From: Actinocatenispora rupis
Lineage (GTDB): Bacteria; Actinomycetota; Actinomycetes; Mycobacteriales; Micromonosporaceae
Direction: 5' to 3'
Assembly: GCF_016861975.1 (NCBI RefSeq)
Contig: NZ_BOMB01000009.1
Coordinates: 37,419 to 101,418, forward strand
DNA length: 64,000 nucleotides
Positions 23,532 through 32,043 of this stretch are shown piece after piece (within the stretch, counting starts at the first letter, position 1; each line of letters begins with the position of its first letter). Both the position numbers and the translations under genes were made by a program. The notes beneath the pieces are model-generated. The model saw only the letters and a program-made list of their open reading frames with translations. It was not told the DNA's origin and did not search any database.

Positions 23532-23886
23532 TCAAGACCCTTTCCAACAGGGCGACGCTGACCTCGTCGCCCGTCATGTGCGCTGATTCTTCGATGTCAA
23601 CCAGGCCCAGCTCGGCCATCTCGATGAGCAGGACCCTCGTCACGCCGAGCGGGCGGCCGAGTTGCGCCGCGACTTCCGCGAGGGACTGGTACCCGTCCGC
23701 GCACAGGTCGAGGATGAGCCGCCGGTCGCGACCCACCCCCGGCGCGGCGCGGACGCCTCTCCGGGTGGCACGCACCAGCGACTCAAGGGCGAGCTCGCGT
23801 TGCGCCTCGGTCCGGCCGGCGGTCATCGCGTACGGCCGGACCAGGTGCCCCCGCGGATCCTGCCGTGGAGCGTCTGGACTGGACAC
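23512..23886 (-). CDS. DUF742 conservon protein (CvnC-type)
   Basis: A 124-aa winged-helix-like protein of the conservon multi-protein switch. The family signature RPYAMTAGRTEAQRELALES lies at residues about 17-36, followed by ILDLCADGYQSLAEVAAQLG and LGVTRVLLIEMAELGLVDIE, the helix-turn-helix-like core. It is thought to bridge the roadblock and GTPase components at the membrane-associated kinase. It starts 15 bases after the roadblock stop and overlaps the next gene. Confidence 0.9.
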   Translation of the reverse strand: MSSPDAPRQDPRGHLVRPYAMTAGRTEAQRELALESLVRATRRGVRAAPGVGRDRRLILDLCADGYQSLAEVAAQLGRPLGVTRVLLIEMAELGLVDIEESAHMTGDEVSVALLERVLSGLHKL

Positions 23887-23901
23887 CTCGGACTCCTCGG
23901 T

Positions 23902-24303
23902 TCAGCCGCTCGTCTGCCGGGTCTCCGGCACCAGTACGGCACCGACCCGGTCCACGAGCAGCGTCATCTCGTACCCGATCTTGCCGACGTCGCAGCCCCG
24001 GGGGGCCAGTACGGCGAGGCAGGATCCGTCCCCGATCGTCATCAGGAACAGCAGACCCACCGACATCTCGATGACGGTCTGCACCACGCGGCCACCGTTG
24101 AGCAGCCGGGCGCCGCCCTCCGCGAGGCTGGCCGTGCCGGCCGCGATCGCGGCCAGCTGCTCGGCCCGGTCCTCCGGCAGGTCGCCGGACGCCGCGAGCA
24201 GCAACCCGTCCGACGACACGGCGATCGCGTGCGCGACTCCCGCGTCGTCGGCGAACTGGGCGAGCAACCAGCTCAGGTCGCTCGTATCCGGTCGGGCAAT
24301 CAT
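23902..24303 (-). CDS. roadblock/LC7 domain protein (CvnB-type)
   Basis: A 133-aa roadblock/LC7 protein. DLSWLLAQFADDAGVAHAIA opens the domain; VSSDGLLLAASGDLP and AIAAGTASLAEGGARLLNGG are the central strand-helix elements. In other conservons this component binds the kinase and the GTPase. It is separated from the kinase gene by 4 bases. The ATG at 24303 agrees with the family N-terminus. Confidence 0.92.
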   Translation of the reverse strand: MIARPDTSDLSWLLAQFADDAGVAHAIAVSSDGLLLAASGDLPEDRAEQLAAIAAGTASLAEGGARLLNGGRVVQTVIEMSVGLLFLMTIGDGSCLAVLAPRGCDVGKIGYEMTLLVDRVGAVLVPETRQTSG

Positions 24304-24307
24304 CGGG

Positions 24308-27085
24308 TCAGGACTCCCCAGTACGACGGTTCGGGTGGCTGGACGTGAACGACGCCGGATCCGGTTCGGGAGGGCGGTCCGGCTCCGGGCGGTGGTCCCG
24401 CCCGCTGGCCACCCCACGCTGGAACTCCGTCAGGAAGCTGCGCACCCCGTTCGCGCTCCGCGGGATCTCCGTCGGCCGTGGCTCGAACCCTCCCGGTACC
24501 AGGTTGGCCATCGGATCCCGCTTCGGCAGCCCGCCGGTCGTGCGCGCGTCGACGGTCGGCCGGCCCGCGCGTTCGGCGGCCTGCCAACCGGGATGCGGGC
24601 TGGCCGGCTCGACCCGTGCCGCACGTGCCGGCTCGGCCCGCGGCGTGGCCGGACGCGCCGGTTCGCCCGTACGGGCCGGGTCCGGTACCCGCGGCGGCGT
24701 CGGCCGCGGCGCCGGACGCCGCCGGGGCTCCTCGGCGCGCCCGCCGTCCGGCAGCTTCACCGTCGACGACATGAACCAGTCCGAGCCGTCGGACGCGATC
24801 ACCGGCAGCTGCGTGGTTTCCGCCTCGGTCAGGGCGGGCGCGGGCGGCGGTACCGGACCGAGCCGCGGGGTGTCGCCGCGGCGGGGCAACTGCCCGTTCG
24901 AGTGGCCGTTCGACGCCGGCGCCACCGGTACGGCAAGCGGGTCGCCGTGCCGGCCGGGCCGCTGGTCGTCGAACCCGTCGGCCCGCGGATCGGCGTGCCG
25001 TCCCGACACCGGCCCGGGCACCGGACTCACCGGTACCGGCGGGTCGCGGTCCGACCAGCCGGCGAACCCGGGCTCCGGCCGCTGCAACGCCGGAATGCTG
25101 ACGGCGATCAGCGCGGGCGGCAGCATGACGTGCACGATCGTGCCGCCCTCTGTACCGGCACCCAGGTGCACCCGGATGCGGTGGCGGGCGGCGAGCTTGC
25201 TGACGACCGCGAAGCCCATCATCCGGACCGAGGCCAGCGAACGCTCGGTGTCGGCGGTGAGCTGCGCGTTCAGCTCGTCGCGGCGCTGCTGGGTCATGCC
25301 GATGCCGTGGTCCTCGATCTCGACGAGTACCTGGTCGGCGACCCGGCGGGCGGTGACCATCACCCGGTGGCTCGGCGGGGAGAACGCCGCCGCGTTCTCC
25401 AGCAGCTCGGCGAACAGCCGGACCACGTCGTTCACCGCGGCCGCGGCGATCGAGACCGCCTCGTCCTCGCCGCCGCCGATGTTCAGCGGGCCGATCTGGA
25501 TCCGTTCGTACCGCGCGATCTCGGACTGCGCGGCGGCGAGGACGTCGGCCAGACCGGCGTCCTCCAGCCGGGCGCTGCCCGCGTCGGCGTCGGCGAGGAT
25601 CAGCAGGTTCTCGTCGTTGCGGCGCATCCGGGTGGCCAGGTGGTCCAGCTCGAACAGGTCGCGCAACCGCTCCGGGTGCTCCTCGTCGCGCTCCACCAGG
25701 TCGAGCCGGGCGATCATCTTGTCGACCAGCTTCTGGCTGCGGCGGGCGAGGCTGACGAACGTGGCGGACACGTTCATCCGCAGGATCGCCTGCTCCAGCG
25801 CGATCCGCAGAGCCTCCCGGTGCACGCCGTTGAAGCTCGTCGCGACCTGCCCGACCTCGTCCGTGCCGTGCACCCGGATCGGGTCGTACGAGCCCTCGAC
25901 GAGTGCCGGCAGGGTGTCGGACCGGACGTTGCCGACGGCGGACAGCTTCGCCACCGCGTCGGGCAGGTCGCGGCGCGCCACGGTGTCCGCGGCCCGGCCG
26001 AGCCGGCGCAGCGACCGCGACATCATCCGCGCCAGCAGTACGGTCACCAGCAGGGCGAGCACGATGGCCAGCAGTACGGCGAGGCTCTCGACGGTGACCT
26101 CGTCGACGACCTGGTTCCGGTACGACGTGATGTCCGCGGCGACGCCCGCGTCGAGTTGCCGTTCCACCCAGCGCATCAGGTCCGCCATCGCGCCGAGCGA
26201 GTGCAGCACGTCGTCGGCGTTCACGTCGCCGGTGGTGGCGTCCGCGCGGGACAGCTGGGTGACGATCCGGTCCGCCAGGTGCACGGCGTCGCCGGCGACC
26301 GTGGACGTGACCAGCTCGCGCTGCCCCGGCGTGGCGGTACGCATGAAGCTCAGCAGGCTCTGCTCCTGCGCGTGCAGCGCCGCCACGAACGTCTCCCGCT
26401 CGTCCGGCCCGAACTGCCCGGTCGCGAGCCCCGCGTACGCCAGCGTCTGCTCGTACGACAGGTTGGCCTTGGCCTCGCTGAACAGGGCGCCGGCCCGGAT
26501 CGCGTTCCCCGCGTCGGACGAGCCGGCGTGCGCGGCGACCCCCGACCGGTACGCGTTCAGCGCCTCGACGATCACCTCGTACCGCAGCGCGACCGCGGTA
26601 CCGGCGGAGCTGCGGTCGCGCACCGCGGCCCGCAGTCCGCGCAGGGTGCCCAGGTAGCTGTCCACGCTGTGCAGGTCGGTGCGGATGTCGGACGGCACGT
26701 CGCCGAGCGCGTGGTGCAGCTCGTGGTAGCGCATGATGGCCTCGTCGCTGACCGCCACCTGCTGCTTGAACGTCGCCCCGTTGTCCGAAGTGGACAGTAC
26801 GTGTCGGGTCGCGGCCACGGACTCGTGCGCGAGGTCGTCGGTGACCGCGGACGCGGCCTGCGACAGCGCGATCAGGTTACGCAGGTCGGTGGCGGTGGAC
26901 GCCTCGCGGATGTTGCCGGTCAACCGCAACCCGGCGAGTGCCAACACGGTCGCCAGAGGGATTACGATGATCAACGCGAGCTTGCGCCTGATCGGTGCGT
27001 TGCGCAGCCAGGTGACCGGCCGTCCGACTGGTCGACGTCCCGCCCTGACGCGCCCGCCTGCTGGGGCTGCACTCTGCGAGCTCAC
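24308..27085 (-). CDS. conservon sensor histidine kinase (CvnA-type, nitrate-sensor-like)
   Basis: A 925-aa membrane kinase. From GTG 27085 (GGGAGC ribosome site): TM1 at about residues 30-50 (KLALIIVIPLATVLALAGLR), an extracytoplasmic NIT-type helical sensor (to about 320), TM2 (LAVLLAIVLALLVTVLLARM), HAMP, and a kinase core whose ATPase domain shows ELLENAAAFSPP (N box) and VEIEDHGIGMT (G1). The His region is atypical (ATFVSLARRSQKLVDKMIAR), as in other conservon kinases. A disordered Pro/Arg-rich tail of about 280 residues follows. It starts the four-gene conservon; two candidate in-frame starts further upstream add low-complexity residues and are less likely. Confidence 0.9.
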   Translation of the reverse strand: MSSQSAAPAGGRVRAGRRPVGRPVTWLRNAPIRRKLALIIVIPLATVLALAGLRLTGNIREASTATDLRNLIALSQAASAVTDDLAHESVAATRHVLSTSDNGATFKQQVAVSDEAIMRYHELHHALGDVPSDIRTDLHSVDSYLGTLRGLRAAVRDRSSAGTAVALRYEVIVEALNAYRSGVAAHAGSSDAGNAIRAGALFSEAKANLSYEQTLAYAGLATGQFGPDERETFVAALHAQEQSLLSFMRTATPGQRELVTSTVAGDAVHLADRIVTQLSRADATTGDVNADDVLHSLGAMADLMRWVERQLDAGVAADITSYRNQVVDEVTVESLAVLLAIVLALLVTVLLARMMSRSLRRLGRAADTVARRDLPDAVAKLSAVGNVRSDTLPALVEGSYDPIRVHGTDEVGQVATSFNGVHREALRIALEQAILRMNVSATFVSLARRSQKLVDKMIARLDLVERDEEHPERLRDLFELDHLATRMRRNDENLLILADADAGSARLEDAGLADVLAAAQSEIARYERIQIGPLNIGGGEDEAVSIAAAAVNDVVRLFAELLENAAAFSPPSHRVMVTARRVADQVLVEIEDHGIGMTQQRRDELNAQLTADTERSLASVRMMGFAVVSKLAARHRIRVHLGAGTEGGTIVHVMLPPALIAVSIPALQRPEPGFAGWSDRDPPVPVSPVPGPVSGRHADPRADGFDDQRPGRHGDPLAVPVAPASNGHSNGQLPRRGDTPRLGPVPPPAPALTEAETTQLPVIASDGSDWFMSSTVKLPDGGRAEEPRRRPAPRPTPPRVPDPARTGEPARPATPRAEPARAARVEPASPHPGWQAAERAGRPTVDARTTGGLPKRDPMANLVPGGFEPRPTEIPRSANGVRSFLTEFQRGVASGRDHRPEPDRPPEPDPASFTSSHPNRRTGES

Positions 27086-27265
27086 CTGGGTGCTCCCATG
27101 GCCGTGCGGTACTGACGGAAATCTAGGGCTCTGCGGCGGGTTGGCGCGAGGTAGAACATAGCAGCGTTTTTCCGTTGCATCGGATAAGGGCCTAGGATAC
27201 GCCGAGGCGGTGCCGAAACGGCCACCCCGTCCGGCCCGCCACCGGCCGACTTTCGTGCCGGATCC

Positions 27266-27280
27266 CCTTGCGTACCAAGG
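27266..27280. repeat. palindromic CCTTGCGTACCAAGG element
   Basis: Perfect inverted repeat CCTTG-CGTAC-CAAGG, preceded by GGATCC overlapping at 27260. It has the same core as the elements at 20660, 21802 and 28710. It lies between the divergent kinase and substrate-binding-protein genes. Confidence 0.55.
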
Positions 27281-27358
27281 AAAGGCGAGGCGCATCCCGG
27301 TCGTTGATCTACGCGACGTGGTGCGCCGGTCGCTGTCCGTCTACTTTGCGGAGTGGCT

Positions 27359-28534
27359 GTGAAGCGCAGGTTGGTGGGGGCCGCCGCGGCGGTCGCCGTG
27401 CTGCTGTCCGCGGCCGGCTGTGGAAGCCTCTCGATGGCCGCCCCGGCGCAGCGGCGCGTCGTGATCGGCGCCGACCTGTCGCTCAGCGGCCCCGACTCGG
27501 ACGCGGGCGCCGTGCTGCGCGACGCGCTCCAACTCCGCGTCAAGGAGCTGAACGAGCAGGGCGCCATCACCAACGGCAAACTGGTGCTCACCATCCGGGA
27601 CAACCGGTCCGACGCCGGCACCAGCGCCGAGAACATCAAGGCGTTCCAACGCGACTCCGACACCACCGCCGCCGTCACCGGGCCCTGCGACGCCTGCCTG
27701 ACCCGGACCGCGCCGCTCGTCGCCGCCGGCCAGCTGCCCGTCATCTCCCTCGCCGCCGCGGACCTCCCCGACGGTACGGCCGGCGCCGGCTCGCCGCTGT
27801 TCAAGCTCGCGCCCAACCCGGCGGACGACGCCACCACCCTCGTCGACCTGCTCGTCTCCCGGCACGCCAAGCACGTCGCCGTCGTCACCGACCTCGGCCC
27901 GTACGGTCAGGCCACGGCCGCCGCGCTCGGCCGCGCCGCCGCGTCCCGCAAGCTGGACCTCGCCGACCCGGTGGCCGCCTCCGGCAGCGTCGACAGCATC
28001 ACGCAGAAGCTGCTGTACCAGAACATCCAGCAGTCCGACGGCACCGTACGGGAACCCGACGCGGTCGTCGTCGTCGCCGGCCCCGACCGCGCGCCGCAAC
28101 TCGTCGCCGGACTGCGCGCGGAGAAGTACCGGAAGACGGTGGCGCTGTCGGCGATGGCCGCCGACCGGCTGTTCCTGCGGGACGCCAAGCTCGACGGCTG
28201 CTACCTCGACTTCCCGCCGATCCTCGCGATGGACGACCAGGTCGCCTCCACCCCCGAGAAGGCGGCACAGAAGCAGTGGTTCGACGACTACACCAGCGCG
28301 TACGGCGGATACCGCGCCACGAGCGGGTTCGCCGCCGACGCGCTTCAGATCATCGCCGCCGCGGTCAACGACGGCGGTACGGATCCGGCGAAGCTGCGCG
28401 CCGCCATCGAGACCACCCAGCTCGACGCGCTCTCCGGGCCCGTTCGCTTCACGCCCGACAACCATTCCGGGCTCACCCCGCAGAGCCTCGACGTACTCCA
28501 GGCCGCCAACTCCCGCTGGCACCTCGCGGGATAG
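27359..28534 (+). CDS. ABC substrate-binding lipoprotein, branched-chain amino acid type
   Basis: A 391-aa lipoprotein of the LivJ-like (periplasmic binding protein type 1) family. The signal ends in the lipobox VLLSAAGCGS. The core begins VVIGADLSLSGPDSDAGAVL and continues KELNEQGAITNGKLVLTIRD, the typical ligand-domain opening. A Cys pair GPCDACLTRTAP replaces the usual GP.SS serine pocket, so the ligand may be atypical. GTG 27359 is chosen because GGAG lies 5 bases before it; an upstream GTG at 27353 is also in frame. No permease or ATPase genes of this family adjoin it. It may be an orphan receptor or sensor for the divergent conservon kinase; that is inference. Confidence 0.85.
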   Translation: MKRRLVGAAAAVAVLLSAAGCGSLSMAAPAQRRVVIGADLSLSGPDSDAGAVLRDALQLRVKELNEQGAITNGKLVLTIRDNRSDAGTSAENIKAFQRDSDTTAAVTGPCDACLTRTAPLVAAGQLPVISLAAADLPDGTAGAGSPLFKLAPNPADDATTLVDLLVSRHAKHVAVVTDLGPYGQATAAALGRAAASRKLDLADPVAASGSVDSITQKLLYQNIQQSDGTVREPDAVVVVAGPDRAPQLVAGLRAEKYRKTVALSAMAADRLFLRDAKLDGCYLDFPPILAMDDQVASTPEKAAQKQWFDDYTSAYGGYRATSGFAADALQIIAAAVNDGGTDPAKLRAAIETTQLDALSGPVRFTPDNHSGLTPQSLDVLQAANSRWHLAG

Positions 28535-28670
28535 GGGCGCCGGGCCTCGTTGGTCAGGGGCGCTGCGTGCCCGATCCGTCCGCTCACGGCGCCGATCCTC
28601 GGCCTGAGTGCCGACGCACACGGCGCCGCGTCTCGGCTTGCGAGCGAACGGATCGGGCTCGGCTCGCTCA

Positions 28671-28730
28671 CGTCTCCACGGGGAGACGGTTCACGAAACC
28701 GGGCCCGAATCCCTTGTGTACCAAGGGATT
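28671..28730. terminator. two hairpins between convergent genes
   Basis: CGTCTCC (28671-28677) pairs with GGAGACG (28682-28688). AATCCCTTG (28708-28716) pairs perfectly with CAAGGGATT (28722-28730) around TGTAC. The second is again the CCTTGNGTACCAAGG core. The pair can terminate the lipoprotein gene (+) and the permease operon (-). Confidence 0.65.
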
Positions 28731-28735
28731 TGCTG

Positions 28736-29554
28736 TCAGGTGCGGCGGGTCCAGGGGGCGAGCAGGCGCTCGACGCCGACCAGCAGGTAGAAGAGGACGA
28801 TGCTGAGGATGCCCAGCAGCGTCATCGCGGCGAACGCCAGCGCGGTGTTGGCGTTGGCGCCGGCCTGCTGGATGACGAAGCCCAGCCCGACGTCCGCGCC
28901 CGCGAACTCGCCGATCACGGCGCCGATGACGGCCAGCGAGATGGCCACCTTCAGCCCGACGAAGATCTCCCGCAGCGCGGCCGGGAACCGGATCTTCACG
29001 AACGTACGGACGCCGCCGGCGGACAGCGACCGGGCCAGCTCGACGAGTTCCGGTGGGGTGGACAGCAGGCCGGTCGCGGTCGAGATGACGATCGGGAAGA
29101 AGCACACCAGGAACACCATGACGACCTTGGAGACCTGGCCGAATCCCAACCACACCACCAGAAGCGGCGCCACGGCGAGCTTCGGTACGGCGTTGATGCC
29201 GAGCAGCAGCGGGTAGATGGTGCGCTCGATCGCGCGCCACGCCGCGATCCCGACCCCGATCGCGACACCCACGACGACCGACAGCGCGAATCCCTCGACC
29301 ACCTCCAGCAGCGTGGTCAGGGTCTGCGACAGCAGGTAGCCGTGCAGCGTCCAGAACGCCTCGACCACGGCGCCCGGGCCGGGCAGCAGGAACTCGCGGA
29401 CGTGCCCGAGCCGGGTCACCAGCCACCACAGCAGCAGGACGCCGAGCGCGCCGGCGAACGGTGGCGCGACGAGGGTCAGCCAGGGTGGCAGCGGTCGGCG
29501 CGCCGCCCGCGCCGGAGTACGGACGCGGGCGACGGTCTCGGTGTCAGGGTGCAA
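28736..29554 (-). CDS. ABC transporter permease, SsuC/TauC-like
   Basis: A 272-aa inner-membrane permease with six helices, of the nitrate/sulfonate/taurine class. The opening TLVAPPFAGALGVLLLWWLV is TM1. The EAA loop is AGGVRTFVKIRFPAALREIF, followed by GLKVAISLAVIGAVIGEF. It ends just after YLLVGVERLLAPW. No ATG lies near the expected N-terminus; a TTG at 29554 overlaps the binding-protein stop and gives a normal length, so coupled translation is likely. It pairs with the ATPase encoded divergently at 30817. Confidence 0.88.
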   Translation of the reverse strand: MHPDTETVARVRTPARAARRPLPPWLTLVAPPFAGALGVLLLWWLVTRLGHVREFLLPGPGAVVEAFWTLHGYLLSQTLTTLLEVVEGFALSVVVGVAIGVGIAAWRAIERTIYPLLLGINAVPKLAVAPLLVVWLGFGQVSKVVMVFLVCFFPIVISTATGLLSTPPELVELARSLSAGGVRTFVKIRFPAALREIFVGLKVAISLAVIGAVIGEFAGADVGLGFVIQQAGANANTALAFAAMTLLGILSIVLFYLLVGVERLLAPWTRRT

Positions 29555-30551
29555 GGCTGAACGACGCCACCTTCTCGGGAGTGAGGCCCGGTGCGATCGC
29601 GCCGGCCCCCTGCAGGATCGCGATCGACCGGGCGACCCGCTTGTCGTCGAGCGCACCGTACGGCGCGCCGCCGGCGGACTTCACGTACGGCGCCATCAGC
29701 CGCAGCTCGGCCGCCGACTCCTTGACGTTCTGCGTCGGTTGGTACTTGACGAAGATCTGCGCCGCCTCGTCCGGGTGCGTCACCGAGTACTCCAGGCCCT
29801 TGAGCAGCGCGCCGGTGAACTTCTTCACCAGGTCGGGCTTCTCCTTGGCCAGCTTCTCCGAGGTGAACACGGTGTTGCTGTACAGGTCACGCAGATACGT
29901 CGAGTACGGCAGGACGACGGCCTTCTTGCCCTTCGCGGCCTGCTCCACCAGCGGCTGGCCGACGACGAACTGGCCGATCGCGTCCACCTTCTTCGCCGCG
30001 AGGACGGACGCGAGCTGCGGCGGCGGGAAGTTGACCCACTTGACCTTCTTGGGGTCGATGCCGGCGAGCTTCGCGTACACCGGGAACATCGTCTGGTTGG
30101 TCGAGCCGGCACCGTCGGCGACGGTCCTGCCCTCCAGGTCCTTCGGGTCGGCGATGCCGTCGCCGGCCAGCGCCATGATGGCCGACATGGACCGCTCGTG
30201 GATCGCCGCGACGGCGGTGACCGGCAGCTTCTCCTTGGAGATCTGGATCAGCGTGCCGGTGAAGTCGCAGGGGGAGAAGTCGACCTTGCCGGCGGCGATC
30301 AGCTTCAGGTTGTTGCCGGTGCCGGTGCCGGGCTTGATGGTCACGTCGAGCCCGGCCTGGTCGAAGTACCCCTTGGCGAGCGCGACGTAGGCGTACCCCT
30401 CGCGGCCGAGCGCACCGAACGAGGTGAGATAGCTCACCTTCTGCTTCGATCCGTCCGACTTCGCACCGCTGCCGCTGTCGCAACCCGCGGTGAGGGCTCC
30501 GGCGGCGAGCGCCGCCGAACCGCCGAGTACCGCGCGGCGTGTCATTCCCAT
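29544..30551 (-). CDS. ABC substrate-binding lipoprotein, NMT1/SsuA/TauA-like
   Basis: A 335-aa receptor. MGMTRRAVLGGSAALAAGAL then TAGCDSGSG combines a twin-arginine start with a lipobox, so Tat export followed by lipidation is likely. The core KVSYLTSFGALGREGYAYVA and AKGYFDQAGLDVTIKPGTGT is the NMT1/THI5-like opening (relatives bind sulfonates, nitrate, pyrimidines). AAGKVDFSPCDFTGTLIQIS is the ligand-pocket strand. The ligand is unknown; no sulfonate or thiamine enzymes adjoin. ATG 30551 or 30545 are both possible. Transcribed with the permease; its promoter lies in the palindrome-bearing region shared with the ATPase operon. Confidence 0.88.
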   Translation of the reverse strand: MGMTRRAVLGGSAALAAGALTAGCDSGSGAKSDGSKQKVSYLTSFGALGREGYAYVALAKGYFDQAGLDVTIKPGTGTGNNLKLIAAGKVDFSPCDFTGTLIQISKEKLPVTAVAAIHERSMSAIMALAGDGIADPKDLEGRTVADGAGSTNQTMFPVYAKLAGIDPKKVKWVNFPPPQLASVLAAKKVDAIGQFVVGQPLVEQAAKGKKAVVLPYSTYLRDLYSNTVFTSEKLAKEKPDLVKKFTGALLKGLEYSVTHPDEAAQIFVKYQPTQNVKESAAELRLMAPYVKSAGGAPYGALDDKRVARSIAILQGAGAIAPGLTPEKVASFSLAP

Positions 30552-30605
30552 TGGATCGCGGTTTCCTTTCCGCTGACAGGTCCTCGCAGCCGTACGTGCC
30601 GGTCC

Positions 30606-30623
30606 GGTCACCATTTGGTGACC
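30606..30623. promoter_or_regulatory. perfect palindrome between the split ABC operons
   Basis: GGTCACCATTTGGTGACC is a perfect inverted repeat (8-bp arms, TT centre). A half-site-like AGTGACCAAT follows at 30664-30673. TGGATCGCGGTT also occurs twice, near 30552 and 30626. These fit operators for one regulator acting on both divergent transporter operons. Confidence 0.6.
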
Positions 30624-30816
30624 AATGGATCGCGGTTCGTGGTGCCGGGCCGCTGGGGATGAGTGACCAATAGCCGCAAAAGAGTACCGCTCCCTGAAGC
30701 AGGTGGTAGGGCGCACTTCTCCGGCGTACGTACCGGCATGCTAGAAAACAGGTCGTCGCCCCGTTCCGCCTACCGGAGTGGGGCAGTGGGTGTGAATCCG
30801 TGGACAGGGGTCTCCC

Positions 30817-31584
30817 GTGCTGGGTGTCGAGTCGGCCTCGCGTGCCTTCACCGGCCGCGGCGGCACGGTGCTCGCGCTCGACGACATCACCCTGGACATC
30901 GGCGCGGGCGAGTTCGTCGCGGTCATCGGCCGTTCCGGCTGCGGGAAGTCGACGCTGCTGCGGCTGCTCGCCGGCCTGATCCCGCCCACCTCCGGCGCCG
31001 TGTACCTGGCGGACGAGCCGGTCCGCCGGCCGAGCCGCCGGGTGTCCGTGATGTTCCAGCGGCCGGCGCTGCTGCCCTGGCGCACCGTGCTGGACAACGT
31101 GCTGCTGCCCGCCGAGATGTTCGGTCGCCCCAAGCGGGCGTACGCGGCGCGCGCGCACGAGCTGCTCGCCACGGTCGGCCTGGCCGACGCGGCGAAACGG
31201 TTGCCGCACGAGCTGTCCGGCGGGATGCAGCAGCGGGTGTCGCTGTGCCGGTCGCTCGTCACGTCCCCGGCCGTACTGCTGATGGACGAGCCGTTCTCCG
31301 CGCTCGACGCGCTGACCCGCGAGGAGCTGACCGCGGAGCTGCAGCGCGTACATCTCGCCGAGGGCACCACGACCGTGCTGGTCACGCACTCGATCGACGA
31401 GGCGGTCATGTTGGCCGACCGGGTCGTGGTGCTGGCCGCCCGGCCGGGCCGGATCCGCGAGATCGTCCCGGTCGACCTGCCGCGGCCGCGTTCGCTGGGG
31501 CGCGACGCGCACACCACCGAGGTCGCCGAGTACCGCGCGCGGCTGCACGATCTTCTGTTGGGTACCGAGGAAGGAAGCACGTGA
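30817..31584 (+). CDS. ABC transporter ATP-binding protein, SsuB/TauB-like
   Basis: A 255-aa ATPase that powers the divergently encoded permease/binding protein. Walker A is GRSGCGKSTLLRLLAG (about residues 38-53), the Q-loop VMFQRPALLPWRTVLDNVLL, signature LSGGMQQRVSLCRSL, Walker B AVLLMDEPFSALD, and the H-loop VTHSIDEAVMLADR. The QRPALLPWRTV and LPAEMFGRPK features are typical of the nitrate/sulfonate/taurine group. GTG 30817 gives MLGVESASRAFTGRGGTVLA. Its stop overlaps the cupin start (GTGA). Confidence 0.93.
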   Translation: MLGVESASRAFTGRGGTVLALDDITLDIGAGEFVAVIGRSGCGKSTLLRLLAGLIPPTSGAVYLADEPVRRPSRRVSVMFQRPALLPWRTVLDNVLLPAEMFGRPKRAYAARAHELLATVGLADAAKRLPHELSGGMQQRVSLCRSLVTSPAVLLMDEPFSALDALTREELTAELQRVHLAEGTTTVLVTHSIDEAVMLADRVVVLAARPGRIREIVPVDLPRPRSLGRDAHTTEVAEYRARLHDLLLGTEEGST

Positions 31585-31889
31585 GCGACACCGCCGACGT
31601 CGAGCTGGGTCCGGTCGGGCAGCGCGTCATGTTCGAGAACGACCGGGTGCGCGTGTGGCAGGTGCGCCTCGACCCGGGGCAGACGCAGCGGCTGCACAAG
31701 CACGAGCACCCGTACGTGGTGGTCGCGGTGCAGAGCGCGAGCAACCTGATCCAGACGATCGACGGCCAGACCATCGACGCTCCGGAACCGGCCGGGCACG
31801 TCGTGTACCGACCGGCCGGTGCGGTGCACATGCTCACCAACGTCGGCGACACGACGTACGTCGGGCGGATCATCGAACTGCTCGGCTGA
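31581..31889 (+). CDS. small cupin-domain protein
   Basis: A 102-aa single-domain cupin. QTQRLHKHEHPYVVVAVQSA carries the first metal-binding motif (H..H..Y in place of the usual G..H.H...E), and YRPAGAVHMLTNVGDTTYVG the second (PAG..H...N). Such cupins can be metalloenzymes or ligand sensors. Translational coupling to the ABC ATPase suggests it processes or senses the imported compound. The product starts MSDTADVELGPVGQRVMFEN. Confidence 0.85.
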   Translation: MSDTADVELGPVGQRVMFENDRVRVWQVRLDPGQTQRLHKHEHPYVVVAVQSASNLIQTIDGQTIDAPEPAGHVVYRPAGAVHMLTNVGDTTYVGRIIELLG

Positions 31890-31974
31890 CCGCACCGGTC
31901 GCCGCCGCGGCACGGTCACTGTCCGACACGTGGAGGAAACCCTCACGGAATCCTCATAACAGGGCGGGATGATC

Positions 31975-32003
31975 TTCACCGCGGCGGGGACATCTCCTAC
32001 ACT
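31975..32003 (+). promoter_or_regulatory. promoter of the PAS-GGDEF gene
   Basis: TTCACC (31975-31980) and TACACT (31998-32003) with a 17-bp spacer, about 40 bases before the ATG at 32044. Confidence 0.5.
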
Positions 32004-32043
32004 TTGCCCAGGTAGCCACAACCCACCCACCGGGCGGTTGCGC

